Assembly: GCA_016199835.1 (NCBI GenBank)
Contig: JACQFX010000019.1
Location: 43,884-107,883, forward strand
DNA: 64,000 nt
Reading direction: 5' to 3'
Origin: Nitrosomonadales bacterium
Lineage (GTDB): Bacteria; Pseudomonadota; Gammaproteobacteria; Burkholderiales; Gallionellaceae
Each line of letters begins with the position of its first letter. Positions within the stretch are counted from its first letter, which is position 1. Shown here piece by piece: positions 38,997 through 49,925 of this stretch. A program made the translations under genes and the position numbers. The notes under the pieces were generated by a model. It saw only the letters and a list, made by a program, of their open reading frames with translations. It was not told the origin of the DNA and did not search any database.

Positions 38997-40631
38997 TCAG
39001 GCCGGATTTCCCGGAATCTCGATATAGCCGATCCGTTCGTAGTCCGAACCTTTTTCCACGCTGAGCTCCATTTTCATGAATACCCGTTTTTTGTCTACCT
39101 GAATGATTTCCACTACTCGCCCTGGTTTGAACCAGTCGCGTGGAGTGATCAAGCTGGGGGGGATATTGAGCATGGGTACGGCAGGTAGCAGCAGCGCCGC
39201 AACATATTTATCCGATATGGTGAGATTGATTCCGGTGGCTTTCATGGCGACTGACTGGGGCAGGCCGGGAAAATAGCGCACACCTATATGCAGTTGCCGG
39301 GCCTGGGTAACCTTGCCCCAGATTATCGTGCCCAGCATGAAGGCATTGGCGTTGGTTGGACGCACGGCCGTGAGCTGGCCTGGACCCAGGCGCACCCCTT
39401 CATTTTCTTCACGCAGCAGGCGTGCACCCCGTATGCTTTCATCCTCTATCAGCCAGGTTTCCAGCACGAAACCCATCACGGACAAGTCGTGGCGGCTGGT
39501 GTCGGACAGCGTGCGACCGAAAGTCGCGATCTGCTTGCGCGACAAGGTGTCCATGCCAATGCTCGTGCTGGGTTGCTTGAATGGCTTGTTTGCAATGTAG
39601 GCGAAACAACTTTCCATGCCATAGCAAACCTGGGCTTGCTGGACGGTATTGAGGCGTTCGATTTGGCGGATGTCGTGCCCTTCGCACCAGCATTGATGCA
39701 GGTGGTTGAGCAGGGACAGACAGTCTGCGTTGTTGCAGCCGTCACCCAGCCCCAACTTCTGCGGCGATTGGCCTTGTTGCAGCAGTACGATTTTCACGCG
39801 CAGTTGTTTGCTTAGCGGCATTGTCGGCAGATAGCGCAAGGTGTCCGATGGATGCGCCATGTACGGGGGCTGGATACCTTGTTCGCTGTCCAGATTTATC
39901 GCCAGCGGCGGAGCATCACCCATGCTTGCGACACCCTGGCATTCGATGGAAAGGAGGCCATCCCATTGTGCCAGCCAGCGATCCAGCAGGCGTAATTGCT
40001 GGCGCGGAAGTTCTGAACGGTAGGCATGGCAAGCGAGCAATATTCTGGCGTAGGTGGCAGTGCAGGTGGTCGTGCGTGCATCGCCGAGGTCGTCGCTGAT
40101 CTCTTGCGACCGCAGATTGCGTTGCTCGCAGTGGGCATAAAGTGCATGTAACTGTCGCCACAGGTTGCCATTGAATTCGTAACCATTGCGCAGATACTCG
40201 AATATTTGCGCGCCGCTATACAACAGGCAGCGCTGGCACAGCAGCGCCTCGTAAGGTGTTAGTTGCCGTTCGCCATCCATGCAGGCTTGCAGGCAGCGCC
40301 GGTAACCGGTGACCATGTTTTTCCACAGGTCGATGAGTGCGACCAGGATGGCAAGTTCATCCTCGCTCAGGGGTAATTTCTTCGCGACCAGTTTTTTTGC
40401 GTAATCGACCTGTACGGATGCCACTGTTTCGCGCAGCAGTTCCAGCGCATGCAGCCGCTCGAGGCCGGATACCGGGTAGCGGTTGAATTCGCCCAGTTGT
40501 GTGCGTAGTACGCCATGTGCCTGATGCAGGTTGGTAAGCTGCAATTGCCCCAGCCAGCGTGCGCAAGTGCTGGCATCCTTGAATGCCGGATTCGCACTTG
40601 GGTCGATGGGTTGCAGCGGCGGGGTTGGCAT
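38997..40631 (-). CDS. Conserved hypothetical protein, 544 residues
   Basis: A soluble protein with no signal peptide or membrane helices. The N-terminal 200 residues look helical; the middle contains LRYLPTMPLSKQLRVKIVLLQQG; the C-terminal 120 residues are beta-rich, with LTAVRPTNANAFMLGTIIWGKVTQ and IGVRYFPGLPQSVAMKATG, a layout that suggests a small beta-barrel such as a PilZ-like domain. The RxxxR and DxSxxG motifs needed to call c-di-GMP binding are not evident. I have seen similar betaproteobacterial proteins only as uncharacterised. It is convergent with phoR without a terminator. Confidence 0.6.
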   Translation of the reverse strand: MPTPPLQPIDPSANPAFKDASTCARWLGQLQLTNLHQAHGVLRTQLGEFNRYPVSGLERLHALELLRETVASVQVDYAKKLVAKKLPLSEDELAILVALIDLWKNMVTGYRRCLQACMDGERQLTPYEALLCQRCLLYSGAQIFEYLRNGYEFNGNLWRQLHALYAHCEQRNLRSQEISDDLGDARTTTCTATYARILLACHAYRSELPRQQLRLLDRWLAQWDGLLSIECQGVASMGDAPPLAINLDSEQGIQPPYMAHPSDTLRYLPTMPLSKQLRVKIVLLQQGQSPQKLGLGDGCNNADCLSLLNHLHQCWCEGHDIRQIERLNTVQQAQVCYGMESCFAYIANKPFKQPSTSIGMDTLSRKQIATFGRTLSDTSRHDLSVMGFVLETWLIEDESIRGARLLREENEGVRLGPGQLTAVRPTNANAFMLGTIIWGKVTQARQLHIGVRYFPGLPQSVAMKATGINLTISDKYVAALLLPAVPMLNIPPSLITPRDWFKPGRVVEIIQVDKKRVFMKMELSVEKGSDYERIGYIEIPGNPA

Positions 40632-40728
40632 ATGGGTTTAGAGTTTCAGGTTGCGAGCCTCGCGTTAAGGCGGCGCGTTCCGAATTTGAAATTCGCAACC
40701 CGTAACGCATAACCCGGAATCAGCAGTT

Positions 40729-43700
40729 TCAAAGTAGCACTCGCTCGATTCCGCCATCATTGGCTTTTTGCACGAAATCTTCCATCCAGTTGTTTCCCAG
40801 CAGGCGCCTGGCCATCTCCACCACGATATAGTCCGCCGTGGTGTTCGCGTCGTCATTGTAGCGCGAAAGCCCTTGCAGGCATGACGGGCAGGAAGTGAGT
40901 ATTTTGACCTCGCCGCTGTAGCCGTCGCTGCGCAGGGCATCGGCGCCCTTGCGCATTTCCTCTTCCTTGCGGAAACGCACCTGAGTGGCGATGTCGGGAC
41001 GCGTGGCGGCGAAGGTGCCGGATTCGCCGCAGCAGCGGTCGTTGAGCGGCACCTTGGTACCCATCAGTTCGCTCACCAGTTTCAGCGGCTGATAGAGCTT
41101 TATCGGCGTATGGCAGGGATCGTGATACATGAAGCGCGTCCCTTCGACGCCCTGTAGCTTTACGTTTTTCTCAAGCAAATATTCGTGGATGTCGAGCAGG
41201 CGGCAACCGGGGAATATCTTGTCGAACTGGTATTGCAGCAACTGATCCATGCAGGTGCCGCACGACACCACCACGGTCTTGATGTCGAGGTAGTTGAGCG
41301 TGTTGGCGACACGGTGGAACAGCACGCGGTTGTCCATGGTGATCTTGCCGCCCTTATCCTCCTGCCCGGCGGAAGTCTGCGGATAGCCGCAGCACAGATA
41401 GCCCGGCGGCATCACGGTGATCGCGCCGGTTTCATACAGCATGGCCTGCGTGGCGAGGCTGACCTGGCCGAACAGACGTTCCGAGCCGCAGCCGGGGAAA
41501 TAGAACACCGCTTCGGTATCCTCGTTCGCCTTGCGCGGATCGCGTATTACCGGGACGATGGTGTTGTCTTCGATGTCGAGCAGCGCGCGCGAAGTCTTCT
41601 GCGGCAGGTTGCCGGGCATCGGTTTGTTGATGAAGTGGATCACCTGCTCCTTGAATGGCGGACGCCCCAGCGTCGAGGGCGGATGTGAGGTCTGCGCGGC
41701 GATCAGCCCGAAATGCTTGCCCAGCTTGTGGCCAAGGCGCTGTGCCTTATAGCCCCAATCCAGCATCACCTTGCGCACCGTCTTGATGGTGGAAGGATCG
41801 GTCGCATTCAGGAACAGCATGGCCGCTGCTGTGCCCGGGTTGAATTTTTTCTTGCCCTGTTTGCGCAGAAAATTGCGCATGGCGATCGACACGTCGCCGA
41901 AGTCTATGTCCACCGGGCAGGGTTTCTCGCAGCGGTGGCACACAGTGCAGTGGTCGGCCACGTCGCTGAATTCGTCGAAGTGCGCGATGGAGATGCCGCG
42001 CCGTGTTTGCTCTTCATACAGGAAAGCCTCGATCAGCAGCGACGTGCCGAGTATCTTGTTGCGCGGTGAATACAGCAGGTTGGCGCGCGGCACATGCGTG
42101 CTGCACACCGGCTTGCATTTGCCGCAGCGCAAACAGTCCTTGATCGAGTCGGAAATCTGGATCAGCTCGCTTTTTTCCAGTATCAGGCTTTCGAGTTCCA
42201 TCAGGTTGAAGCTGGGCGTGTAGGCGCGCCCCAGGTTGCCGTCCGCGAGCAGCTTGCCCTTGTTGAAGCGGCCTTCGGGGTCAACCTTGTTCTTGTAGGC
42301 GGTGAAGTCGGCGATTTCCTGCGGTTCGAGATAATCGAGCTTGGTAATACCTATGCCGTGCTCACCCGAGATCACGCCGCCCAGCGATTTCGCCAGATGC
42401 ATGATGCGGTCCACTGCGCCGTAAGCCTGTTGCAGCATGGTGTAGTCGTCGGAATTGACCGGGATGTTGGTATGCACATTGCCGTCGCCCGCATGCATGT
42501 GCAGCGCGACGAACACGCGGCTCTTGAGCACGCCCTGATGGATGGCGTTGCACTGATCGAGTATGGGCTGATAGGTGCTGCCGCTGAAAATCTGGCGCAG
42601 CGGGTCGCGCACTTCGGTTTTCCACGAGGCGCGAATGGAATGATCCTGTAATGCATGGAAGACGGAGTCGGCAGGTCGGGCTTCGCCCGCCGCGTCGGGC
42701 GTAGCCCGACCTACGCCAACACCCAGCTCCGAGCTGGGTTTATCCAGGTTATCCCGCAACCACTGCCAGCGCACACACACGTCGGCCAGCAGGTCGCGCG
42801 CCTGCTGCGCGCGGTTGCCGAGCAATTCGTCGCGACCCAGTTGCGCGTCATCCTGGTAGTACAGCGGCAACTCGCCGACAAAGAATTCAGACAGCACTTC
42901 CAGTAATTTCAGTTTGTTGTGCAGCGACAACTCGATGTTGATGCGCTCGATGCCGTCGCAGTAATCGCCCATGCGCGGCAGCGGGATCACCACATCTTCG
43001 TTGACCTTGAACGCATTGGTGTGGCGTGCGATGGCGGCGGTGCGCGCGCGATCCAGCCAGAATTTCTTGCGCGCTTCGGCGGACACGGCGATGAAGCCTT
43101 CGCCGTGGCGCAGGTTGGCCATGCGCACGATTTCCGATGCGGCGGCGCCCGCAGCGTTCTCGTCGTCGCTCACCACGTCGGCGATCAGCACCATCTTGGG
43201 CCGCGTGCCGCGCTTGGCTTTGGTGGCGTAACCCACGGCCTTGAGATAGCGCTCGTCCAGATGTTCGAGGCCGGCCAGCAGCGCGGGATTGCGGCTGTTG
43301 AAATACGAAGTGATCTCCACGATGGCGGGCACGGCCTCATGCACTTGCCCGAAGAATTCCAGACACACTGTGCGCGTGTGCTTGTGCGCGCGATGCAGGA
43401 TGAAGCGCGCCGAGGTGATGATGCCGTCGCAGCCTTCCTTTTGGATCCCGGGCAGGCCGGACAGGAATTTGTCGGTCACGTCCTTGCCGAGGCCGGTCTT
43501 GCGGAATTTGCCTCCGGCTATCTCGAGTATCTCCGGCTCACAGTGCGGCGTCTTGCCATCGGCTTCGTAACGGTTGATGCGGAAGCGTGCGAGCTCGATG
43601 TCGTGGATCTTGCCGAGGTTGTGGTCGAGGCGTTCGACTACCATCCACAGGCCGTCCGGCGTGACCATCTTCCACGAAGCGAGGTTGTCGAGCGCGGTGC

Positions 43701-44565
43701 CCCACAGCACGGCCTTCTTGCCGCCCGCATTCATCGCCACGTTGCCGCCTATGCAGCAGGCATCCGCCGAGGTCGGGTCGACTGCGAACACCAGCCCGTT
43801 GCTTTCCGCCGCTTCCATCACGCGTCGTGTGACTACACCTGCACCGCAATGGATCGTGGCGGTGGATTCATTCAGTCCGGGCAATTGCAACATCTCGATG
43901 GCCGAGTGCGTATCCAGTTTCTCGGTGTTGATCACGGCGGAATGCTTGTCCAGCGGTATCGCGCCGCCGGTATAGCCGGTGCCGCCGCCGCGCGGGATGA
44001 TAGTGAGCTTGAGTGCGATGCAGGCGCGCACCAGCGGAGCGATCTCTGCTTCCGTATCCGGGTGCAAAACCACGAAGGGATATTCCACGCGCCAGTCGGT
44101 GGCGTCGGTCACGTGCGACACGCGCGCCAGCCCGTCGAACTGGATGTTGTCGCGCCTGGTGTGTTTGGACAGCACGCGCAATGCCTTGCGGCGCAACTGC
44201 TGCGTGTGGTCGAAATCGGCGGAGAATTCATTGACGGCGTGGTGCGCCAGTTGCAGCAAACACTTTACGTCTTTGTTGTTCTGGCGGCGCGCCTCGATGG
44301 CGTGCAGGCGATGGCGTAATGCGTGGACGAGTGCTGCGCGACGCTCTGGATTGTTTAGCAGATCGTCCTGCAGATACGGATTGCGCTGAACCACCCAGAT
44401 GTCGCCGAGCACTTCGTACAGCATGCGCGCCGAGCGCCCGGTACGGCGCTCCTCGCGCAGGCCGTCAACGATGTCCCATGCTTCATGTCCGAGGATGCGG
44501 ATAACGATTTCGCGGTCGGAGAGCGAAGTGTAGTTGTAGGGGATCTCACGCAGTCGTGCGGTCAT
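40729..44565 (-). CDS. Giant FAD-linked oxidase / Fe-S / CCG-domain oxidoreductase (DUF3683 type)
   Basis: A 1278-residue multidomain protein. A DUF3683-like N-terminus ([20 protein letters not shown]) is followed by a VAO-type FAD domain ([19 protein letters not shown] and [17 protein letters not shown]), an FAD-oxidase C-terminal lobe ([15 protein letters not shown]), two 4Fe-4S clusters ([11 protein letters not shown] and [14 protein letters not shown]), and two CCG cysteine-rich domains ([14 protein letters not shown] and [13 protein letters not shown]). This order matches quinone-linked D-2-hydroxyacid (D-lactate/glycolate-like) dehydrogenases related to YdiJ. The substrate cannot be fixed by eye. 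A palindromic repeat encodes an in-frame insertion ([20 protein letters not shown]) near residues 615-635. Confidence 0.85.
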   Translation of the reverse strand: MTARLREIPYNYTSLSDREIVIRILGHEAWDIVDGLREERRTGRSARMLYEVLGDIWVVQRNPYLQDDLLNNPERRAALVHALRHRLHAIEARRQNNKDVKCLLQLAHHAVNEFSADFDHTQQLRRKALRVLSKHTRRDNIQFDGLARVSHVTDATDWRVEYPFVVLHPDTEAEIAPLVRACIALKLTIIPRGGGTGYTGGAIPLDKHSAVINTEKLDTHSAIEMLQLPGLNESTATIHCGAGVVTRRVMEAAESNGLVFAVDPTSADACCIGGNVAMNAGGKKAVLWGTALDNLASWKMVTPDGLWMVVERLDHNLGKIHDIELARFRINRYEADGKTPHCEPEILEIAGGKFRKTGLGKDVTDKFLSGLPGIQKEGCDGIITSARFILHRAHKHTRTVCLEFFGQVHEAVPAIVEITSYFNSRNPALLAGLEHLDERYLKAVGYATKAKRGTRPKMVLIADVVSDDENAAGAAASEIVRMANLRHGEGFIAVSAEARKKFWLDRARTAAIARHTNAFKVNEDVVIPLPRMGDYCDGIERINIELSLHNKLKLLEVLSEFFVGELPLYYQDDAQLGRDELLGNRAQQARDLLADVCVRWQWLRDNLDKPSSELGVGVGRATPDAAGEARPADSVFHALQDHSIRASWKTEVRDPLRQIFSGSTYQPILDQCNAIHQGVLKSRVFVALHMHAGDGNVHTNIPVNSDDYTMLQQAYGAVDRIMHLAKSLGGVISGEHGIGITKLDYLEPQEIADFTAYKNKVDPEGRFNKGKLLADGNLGRAYTPSFNLMELESLILEKSELIQISDSIKDCLRCGKCKPVCSTHVPRANLLYSPRNKILGTSLLIEAFLYEEQTRRGISIAHFDEFSDVADHCTVCHRCEKPCPVDIDFGDVSIAMRNFLRKQGKKKFNPGTAAAMLFLNATDPSTIKTVRKVMLDWGYKAQRLGHKLGKHFGLIAAQTSHPPSTLGRPPFKEQVIHFINKPMPGNLPQKTSRALLDIEDNTIVPVIRDPRKANEDTEAVFYFPGCGSERLFGQVSLATQAMLYETGAITVMPPGYLCCGYPQTSAGQEDKGGKITMDNRVLFHRVANTLNYLDIKTVVVSCGTCMDQLLQYQFDKIFPGCRLLDIHEYLLEKNVKLQGVEGTRFMYHDPCHTPIKLYQPLKLVSELMGTKVPLNDRCCGESGTFAATRPDIATQVRFRKEEEMRKGADALRSDGYSGEVKILTSCPSCLQGLSRYNDDANTTADYIVVEMARRLLGNNWMEDFVQKANDGGIERVLL
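42671..42714. repeat. Family A palindromic repeat inserted in the FAD/Fe-S oxidoreductase gene
   Basis: AGGTCGGGC-ttc-GCCCG then GTCGGGC-gta-GCCCGACCTAC form the same cloverleaf as the intergenic copies at 15175 and 17832, here translated in the minus frame as [14 protein letters not shown] without stop or frameshift. Confidence 0.85.
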
Positions 44566-44647
44566 CTGAGTCTCTGGATTACACTATCAAAAACATATTT
44601 TACCGCATCATGCGTATGCGCTCGACCCCAAATGAAAAGAGGGCAAA

Positions 44648-45211
44648 ATGGTAAGCACTAATCAGATGAGCCGGTCAGACCAGGCAAGGTCGGCCCGGAT
44701 GTTCTTTGCGTTATGGCCGGATGATGCCGAGCGTGCCGCGCTCGCCGCATTGCAGCCCGGCCTGCATGAGCTATGCGGCGGACATGCCATGCGCGCCGAC
44801 ACTTTGCATGCCACGCTGGTATTCATGGGGGAGGTGGCGCCGCAACGACTGGAATCCCTGCAACTGGCCGCACAGGAAGTGGCAGGGGAATCCTTTGAAC
44901 TGACCTTCGATATGATGCGTTATTGGGGGCACAACCATATCGTGTACGCCGCACCTCGTATCGTGCCGCCGCAATTGGCGCAACTGGTGGGTGATCTGAA
45001 GCAGTGCCTGGACAAGCACCGTTTCCGCATCGATAACCATCCATACAAGCCGCATGTCACTTTGCTGCGCCATGCCAAATGGAGCGACACCCCATTACCG
45101 GAGATGCCCCGTACAATCTGGCAGTGCAGGAGCTTTGCGCTGATGCAATCGTTGCTCGACGCACAAGGGGCTCGTTATCGGGAATGGGTGCGTTTTCCGT
45201 TGGCTGTTTGA
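44648..45211 (+). CDS. thpR: RNA 2',3'-cyclic phosphodiesterase (2'-5' RNA ligase family)
   Basis: A 187-residue 2H-phosphoesterase with both catalytic HxTx motifs: HATLVFMGEV (about residue 58) and HVTLLRHA (about residue 138), and the N-terminal RMFFALWPDD. These enzymes open 2',3'-cyclic phosphates, for example on tRNA fragments. AGAGGGC precedes ATG 44648; a Met at about residue 7 (MSRSDQ) is an alternative. It is divergent from the oxidoreductase, with 82 bp between. Confidence 0.9.
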   Translation: MVSTNQMSRSDQARSARMFFALWPDDAERAALAALQPGLHELCGGHAMRADTLHATLVFMGEVAPQRLESLQLAAQEVAGESFELTFDMMRYWGHNHIVYAAPRIVPPQLAQLVGDLKQCLDKHRFRIDNHPYKPHVTLLRHAKWSDTPLPEMPRTIWQCRSFALMQSLLDAQGARYREWVRFPLAV

Positions 45212-45291
45212 AACAAAGCCGCTTGCCACGATTTTGATTTTGGGCTACCTTGCCACCTCTTTTCCAATCCGCAATAGCCGAAAGATTCATA

Positions 45292-45831
45292 ATGCCTGAA
45301 GTCAAACGTTACCATCCTGTCCTGATCTCTTTGCACTGGCTGCTGGCCATTGTTATTCTGGGCCTGTTCTTCCTTGGACTTTTTGTTCTGGACGAAATGA
45401 AAAGCACTGACCCGCAAAAAGCGGGACTGTTGGTTTTGCACATTATCGGCGGGATTGCGGTTCTCGTACTGACCGTTGTGCGCCTGATCGTGCGCATGCG
45501 CACGCCCAGGCCCGCGCCTATCGTGACCGGCAAGCCATTGGCGGACAAGCTGGCTGTGGGCATCCATCACTTGCTGTACACGCTGACCATCCTGGCGGCG
45601 CTGGTGGGTCTGGTGCTGACGTATTCGGCAGACTTGTTCAGCATCCTGTTTGCGCATACCGGAAAGCTGCCTGAGGATTTTGAGGATTATCTCTCGCATG
45701 AGGCGCATGGCTTGCTGGCGAACGGACTGATCGCCATCATCGCTTTGCATATAGCCGGGGCGCTGCAACACCAGTTCATCCTGAAAGACAACATCATGTC
45801 GCGCATTTCCCTGTTTGGCGCGAAAGACTAA
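45292..45831 (+). CDS. Cytochrome b561-family membrane protein
   Basis: A 179-residue four-helix protein. Candidate haem-ligand histidines lie in HPVLISLHWLLAI, LLVLHIIGGIAVL, HHLLYTLTIL and HGLLANGLIAIIALHIAG, the pattern of bacterial b561 di-haem electron carriers (YodB/CybB type). It likely passes electrons between the quinone pool and a periplasmic partner, for example in superoxide or quinol oxidation. ATG 45292 (MPEVKRYHP) is chosen over an upstream start for size and because family members start just before the first His. Confidence 0.88.
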   Translation: MPEVKRYHPVLISLHWLLAIVILGLFFLGLFVLDEMKSTDPQKAGLLVLHIIGGIAVLVLTVVRLIVRMRTPRPAPIVTGKPLADKLAVGIHHLLYTLTILAALVGLVLTYSADLFSILFAHTGKLPEDFEDYLSHEAHGLLANGLIAIIALHIAGALQHQFILKDNIMSRISLFGAKD

Positions 45832-45929
45832 TGTTTCAGCCCTGATCAGCCAGCAGGGCATCGAATTCCGCCGACGGCATCGGTCTGCATGCCGTTCTGA
45901 ACAAGCCGCACCAAATTTACTGCACGGAA

Positions 45930-46799
45930 TCAGCCATTGCGGGTGAGATAGTCCAGAGCGATACCCGCGAAGATCGCGGCGCCGAACCAGTTGTTGTGCA
46001 GGAAAGCCTTGAAGCAGGATTCGCGCTGGCGTGCACGGATCAACGTGTAATGGTAGGCGCTGATGCAGGCTGCGAGCAACTCGCCGAGGTAGTAGAAGGC
46101 ACCCATATGGAGCTCATGACCGATTTCGATGAGGAGAGCGAGGGTGGCAATATAGCAACCCATCACCGCAAGCACATCGTAACGTCCAAAGAATAAAGCG
46201 GAAGAATGAATGCCGAGATGGATATCGTCGTCGCGGTCCACCATCGCATATTCGGTGTCGTAAGCGATGCACCAGAATATGTTCGCCAGCAGCAACAGCC
46301 AGGCGACCGGCGGCACTGCATTCAATTGTGCGGCGAACGCCATCGGAATGCCGAAGCCGAACGCGATGCCGAGATAAGCTTGCGGGATGGCGATGCAGCG
46401 CTTGGTGAACGGGTAACTCGCCGCGAGAAATACGGCGGGAACCGAGAGCAGTAAAGTGAGATGGTTGAGCGGCAGGATCAGCAACCAGGCGAGCAGCGCG
46501 AGCCCCGCCGCCAGCCATAGCGCTTCGCGCGGCTGTACTTTGCCGCTGGTGATGGGGCGCTCCCTCGTGCGCTTCACATGTTTGTCCAAATCACGGTCGG
46601 CGTAATCGTTGATGACGCAACCCGCCGCGCGCATGAGCACCGTGCCGAGCGCGAAAATGGCCACGATGTGCCACGCGGGATGGCCGTTGCCTGCGATCCA
46701 TACTGCCCACAGCGTCGGCCACAGCAGCAGCAGAATGCCGATAGGGCGATCCATGCGCATCAGTTTCCAATACAGTTGCAGGTGCGCGGCGAGATTCAT
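45930..46799 (-). CDS. ubiA: 4-hydroxybenzoate polyprenyltransferase UbiA
   Basis: A 289-residue membrane prenyltransferase with about eight or nine helices that attaches the polyprenyl tail in ubiquinone synthesis. Both Asp-rich motifs are present: NDYADRDLD and [12 protein letters not shown]. Start 46799 ([21 protein letters not shown]) gives family length, and the ATG overlaps the ubiC stop. It is cotranscribed with ubiC as the last gene of the recG-ubiC-ubiA run. Confidence 0.95.
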   Translation of the reverse strand: MNLAAHLQLYWKLMRMDRPIGILLLLWPTLWAVWIAGNGHPAWHIVAIFALGTVLMRAAGCVINDYADRDLDKHVKRTRERPITSGKVQPREALWLAAGLALLAWLLILPLNHLTLLLSVPAVFLAASYPFTKRCIAIPQAYLGIAFGFGIPMAFAAQLNAVPPVAWLLLLANIFWCIAYDTEYAMVDRDDDIHLGIHSSALFFGRYDVLAVMGCYIATLALLIEIGHELHMGAFYYLGELLAACISAYHYTLIRARQRESCFKAFLHNNWFGAAIFAGIALDYLTRNG

Positions 46800-47338
46800 T
46801 TCGATAATTTCAATATGGCTGGCAGGAATACCTCTGTTACCAGCAACGGCGCGCCATGCAGGGTGAACAGCGAACGTCGCGCCCACAATCTCGGTGGGGC
46901 GCCGACTGGTAATGCGGTTCGCCGGTACAGGGGGTGATGCATGGCTAATGCCTTGAAGCGCAGCGGCCCTCGTTCCACCAGCGGATGTGCGAACAGCATC
47001 GCCCCCAGCGGCTTGTTGCCCATTCCGCCAAGTGCGGCCCATGCGCCGCGCAAGTGTTGTGCCGCGCAGGCGCTGTGCGCGAACACCACTGGCTGCGCAT
47101 CGGCATACAGGAACACTTCGCGCGAGTAAGCGAGTTGCTGCGGCGCGATACCCAGCAATGCAGCTTCGTCATGGGCGATACGCGCCAGGCCGCTGCGCAC
47201 GGGATGCACGGCGAACTGTTTGCAGCGTTGCTGTATGCGTCGCGTGAGCGAGCCGTGGTCGTGTAGCCACGGGGCCAGTGTCGGCCCGCAGCCGATAGCC
47301 GCGCCATCCCAGAAATTATCAGGCGTGCAGATAGTCAT
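46796..47338 (-). CDS. ubiC: Chorismate--pyruvate lyase UbiC
   Basis: A 180-residue enzyme that makes 4-hydroxybenzoate and pyruvate from chorismate, the entry to ubiquinone. Family features: [19 protein letters not shown] near the N-terminus, [17 protein letters not shown], the [13 protein letters not shown] loop, and the C-terminal [10 protein letters not shown] with the product-site Glu. Start 47338 ([12 protein letters not shown]) overlaps the recG 3' end by 20 bases. It supplies the substrate for the UbiA encoded next. Confidence 0.92.
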   Translation of the reverse strand: MTICTPDNFWDGAAIGCGPTLAPWLHDHGSLTRRIQQRCKQFAVHPVRSGLARIAHDEAALLGIAPQQLAYSREVFLYADAQPVVFAHSACAAQHLRGAWAALGGMGNKPLGAMLFAHPLVERGPLRFKALAMHHPLYRRTALPVGAPPRLWARRSLFTLHGAPLLVTEVFLPAILKLSK

Positions 47339-49358
47339 GTTTATTTGCCATCCATCTTTGCAAGTGTGCCTGCGCCGCTGCGGGAAAATCGCGTAGCATT
47401 TCGTCGGCAATGTCGCGTGCACTGGCCAGCAATGCAGCATCGGCGCTCACGTCGGCGAAACGCAACATAGGTACGCCGCTCTGTCGTGCGCCCAGCAATT
47501 CGCCTGGACCCCGCAGGTGCAAATCCTGTTGCGCGATCTCGAAACCGTCGGTGTTTTCAAAAATGATTTTCAGTCGTGCGCGTGCCAGTTCGGACAATGG
47601 CTGCTGGTACATCAGGATGCACAGACTCTGCGCAGCACCCCGTCCGACGCGGCCGCGCAACTGGTGCAGTTGCGCCAGCCCCATGCGTTCGGCATGTTCG
47701 ATCACCATCATGCTGGCATTGGATACATCCACGCCAACTTCGATTACCGTGGTGGCGACCAGCAATTGAATATCTCCCTTCTTGAACGCGGCCATGATCG
47801 CAGCCTTTTCGGTGGAAGCTAGCCTGCCATGCACCAGCCCGACATTGAGTTCGGGGAATGCCACGCTCAATTGCCGATGCGTTTCGATGGCATTCTGCAA
47901 CTCGACTTCCATCAATTCCGATTCTTCTACCAGCGGGCACACCCAGTAAGCCTGCCTGCCTTCCTTGCAAGCCAGCCTTACACGCTCGAATACTTCTTCG
48001 CGCCGCGCGTCGCTGACCAGTTTGGTGACTATGGGCGTGCGTCCCGGCGGCAATTCATCTATCACCGACACGTCGAGGTCGGCGTAATAGCTCATCGCCA
48101 GGGTGCGCGGAATGGGCGTGGCGCTCATCATGAGCTGGTGCGGCTCGTCGCCCTTGCCGCGCAACGCCAAGCGCTGCTGTACGCCGAATTTGTGTTGTTC
48201 ATCCACGATGATCAGGCCGAGTTTATGGAATTCTATCGGCTGCTGGAACAGCGCGTGGGTGCCGATGGCTAACTGAGTTTTGCCCAGCGCAATGCGTTCG
48301 GCGGCGGCCTGCTTGTCTTTCTTTTTCATGCTGCCGGACAGCCATACCGGCTCTATGCCAAGCGGCGCAAGCCAATCGCGCAGTTTGAGATAGTGTTGTT
48401 CGGCGAGGATTTCAGTGGGCGACATCAGCGCGGCCTGGTAGCCGTTCTCGATGGCTTGCAACGCGGCAAGTGCGGCGACCACGGTCTTGCCGCTGCCGAC
48501 ATCGCCTTGCAGCAGTCGCTGCATCGGGTGCGCCTGTTCGAGATCGTGGCGGATTTCGTGCAGCGCTTTTTGCTGAGCCTGGGTGAGGGCGAACGGCAGC
48601 GCTTGCAGCAATTGACGGGTGTATTGATTGCGCGCGATTAGCTGCGGTGCATTGCGGCTGCGGCGCTTGCGGTAATGCACGCGCATGGAGAGTTGCTGCG
48701 CCAGTAGTTCGTCGAACTTGATGCGCAGCCAGGCCGGATGCACGCGCTCGGCCAGTGCAGCTTCGCTGACATCGGGCGGCGGGTTGTGCAGCAGTTGCAC
48801 GCTGGCGGCGAAATCCGGTAGCCGGAGTCGCTTGAGCAGAGCGGGTGGCAAGGTATCGGGCAATTCCAGTTCGTTAAGTGCGGCCTGAATGTGTTTGCCT
48901 AATGTGGCTTGCGGCAAACCGGCTGTGGTTGGATACACTGGTGTCAAAGATTGCTTGAGCGGTGTCCCCTCGCTTGCCGAGCGGCACTTGGGATGCACCA
49001 TCTCCATGCCGAAATAGCCCATGCGTGCCTCGCCCAGCGCGCGAATCTTTTTGCCCACGGCAAGCTGCTTCTGCTGGCTGGGGTAAAAATTCAGGAAGCG
49101 CAAATGCAGTATGCCGCTGCCGTCATGCAGTTGACAGATCAGGCTGCGGCGCGGGCGGTAAGCGACTTCGCTGTGGATGATCTCGCCTTCAATTTGCGCA
49201 TTCGTACCGGGTGCGAGATCGGCGATGCGTTGCAATTGCGTTTCATCTTCATAACGCAGTGGCAGATGCAGTACCAGATCAAAGCGACTGCAAATTCCCA
49301 GTTTGGCGAGTTTGCCTAACGTGGCTTTAGGGAAGCTGGCAGGGAATGGGTAAAACAC
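47319..49358 (-). CDS. recG: ATP-dependent DNA helicase RecG
   Basis: A 679-residue superfamily 2 helicase that reverses stalled replication forks and processes branched DNA. The N-terminal wedge/OB region (APGTNAQIEGEI, ILHLRFLNFYPSQQKQLA) is followed by Walker A GDVGSGKTVVAALAAL, the DEQH box in IIVDEQHKFGVQQR, motif III MSATPIPRTLAMSYYADLD and motif VI HQLRGRVGRG. Length matches E. coli (693). It lies between ridA and ubiC, 10 bp from ridA, so it is probably one operon. Confidence 0.96.
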   Translation of the reverse strand: MFYPFPASFPKATLGKLAKLGICSRFDLVLHLPLRYEDETQLQRIADLAPGTNAQIEGEIIHSEVAYRPRRSLICQLHDGSGILHLRFLNFYPSQQKQLAVGKKIRALGEARMGYFGMEMVHPKCRSASEGTPLKQSLTPVYPTTAGLPQATLGKHIQAALNELELPDTLPPALLKRLRLPDFAASVQLLHNPPPDVSEAALAERVHPAWLRIKFDELLAQQLSMRVHYRKRRSRNAPQLIARNQYTRQLLQALPFALTQAQQKALHEIRHDLEQAHPMQRLLQGDVGSGKTVVAALAALQAIENGYQAALMSPTEILAEQHYLKLRDWLAPLGIEPVWLSGSMKKKDKQAAAERIALGKTQLAIGTHALFQQPIEFHKLGLIIVDEQHKFGVQQRLALRGKGDEPHQLMMSATPIPRTLAMSYYADLDVSVIDELPPGRTPIVTKLVSDARREEVFERVRLACKEGRQAYWVCPLVEESELMEVELQNAIETHRQLSVAFPELNVGLVHGRLASTEKAAIMAAFKKGDIQLLVATTVIEVGVDVSNASMMVIEHAERMGLAQLHQLRGRVGRGAAQSLCILMYQQPLSELARARLKIIFENTDGFEIAQQDLHLRGPGELLGARQSGVPMLRFADVSADAALLASARDIADEMLRDFPAAAQAHLQRWMANKHDYLHA

Positions 49359-49368
49359 AACGTTGGGA

Positions 49369-49755
49369 TCAATCCTGGAGGAACATCACGCCATCGGCTT
49401 CAATCGTTGCGCCGCGCGGCAACGAAGCGACACCGATTGCTGCACGCGCCGGGTAGGGTTCGCGGAAATAGGTTGCCATGATTTCGTTCACTTTGATGAA
49501 GTGCGACAGGTCGGTTAGATAGATATTGAGCTTCACCACATCGTCCAGGCTGCCGCCGGCAGCGACAGACACTGCGCGCAAATTCTGGAATACTCGGTGG
49601 ATTTGCGCTTCAGTGCTTTCGGCCATTTGCATGGTGGTGGGATCGAGCCCGATTTGGCCGGAAAGATAAACTGTGTCGTTCACGCGCACAGCTTGCGAAT
49701 AAGTGCCGATGGCGGCGGGTGCGTCGGGGGTCTGGATCACGGTTTTGTTGGACAT
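49369..49755 (-). CDS. ridA: Reactive intermediate/imine deaminase RidA
   Basis: A 128-residue YjgF/YER057c/UK114 protein that hydrolyses 2-aminoacrylate and 2-iminobutanoate, the harmful enamine and imine intermediates released by PLP enzymes such as IlvA. The family signature is visible: [21 protein letters not shown], the catalytic-Arg segment [22 protein letters not shown], and a C-terminal Glu/Asp. It is the first gene of the ridA-recG-ubiC-ubiA run on the minus strand. Confidence 0.93.
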   Translation of the reverse strand: MSNKTVIQTPDAPAAIGTYSQAVRVNDTVYLSGQIGLDPTTMQMAESTEAQIHRVFQNLRAVSVAAGGSLDDVVKLNIYLTDLSHFIKVNEIMATYFREPYPARAAIGVASLPRGATIEADGVMFLQD

Positions 49756-49925
49756 GCTGGGCTCCTGTGCGATTGGCGAATAGCTGCGAAGAAACTGATT
49801 CTAGTAAAGAACGGCCTGAGTTGAAAGGACAGTTTTGTCGAAATTGGGCGGCAATTGGAACCATCGCCCTGTAGCAGCGGTCAGACCTCACCCCAGCGAG
49901 GGGTTGAGTGGTGGAGCTTTGCGTG

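Noticed and set aside
40632..40728. Palindromic AT/GC motifs (GAATTTGAAATTC and others) upstream of the 544-aa gene
   Set aside because: They are short, do not match repeat families A or B, and could be chance; no clear regulator site.
42919..44319. 466-aa plus-strand frame opposite the FAD/Fe-S oxidoreductase
   Set aside because: The minus-strand protein has full FAD and Fe-S motifs in the same region; the plus frame is its shadow.
45832..45929. GCCCTG...CAGGGC mini-hairpin between cytochrome b561 and ubiA
   Set aside because: A 6-bp stem with a 9-base loop and no T-run is too weak to call a terminator.
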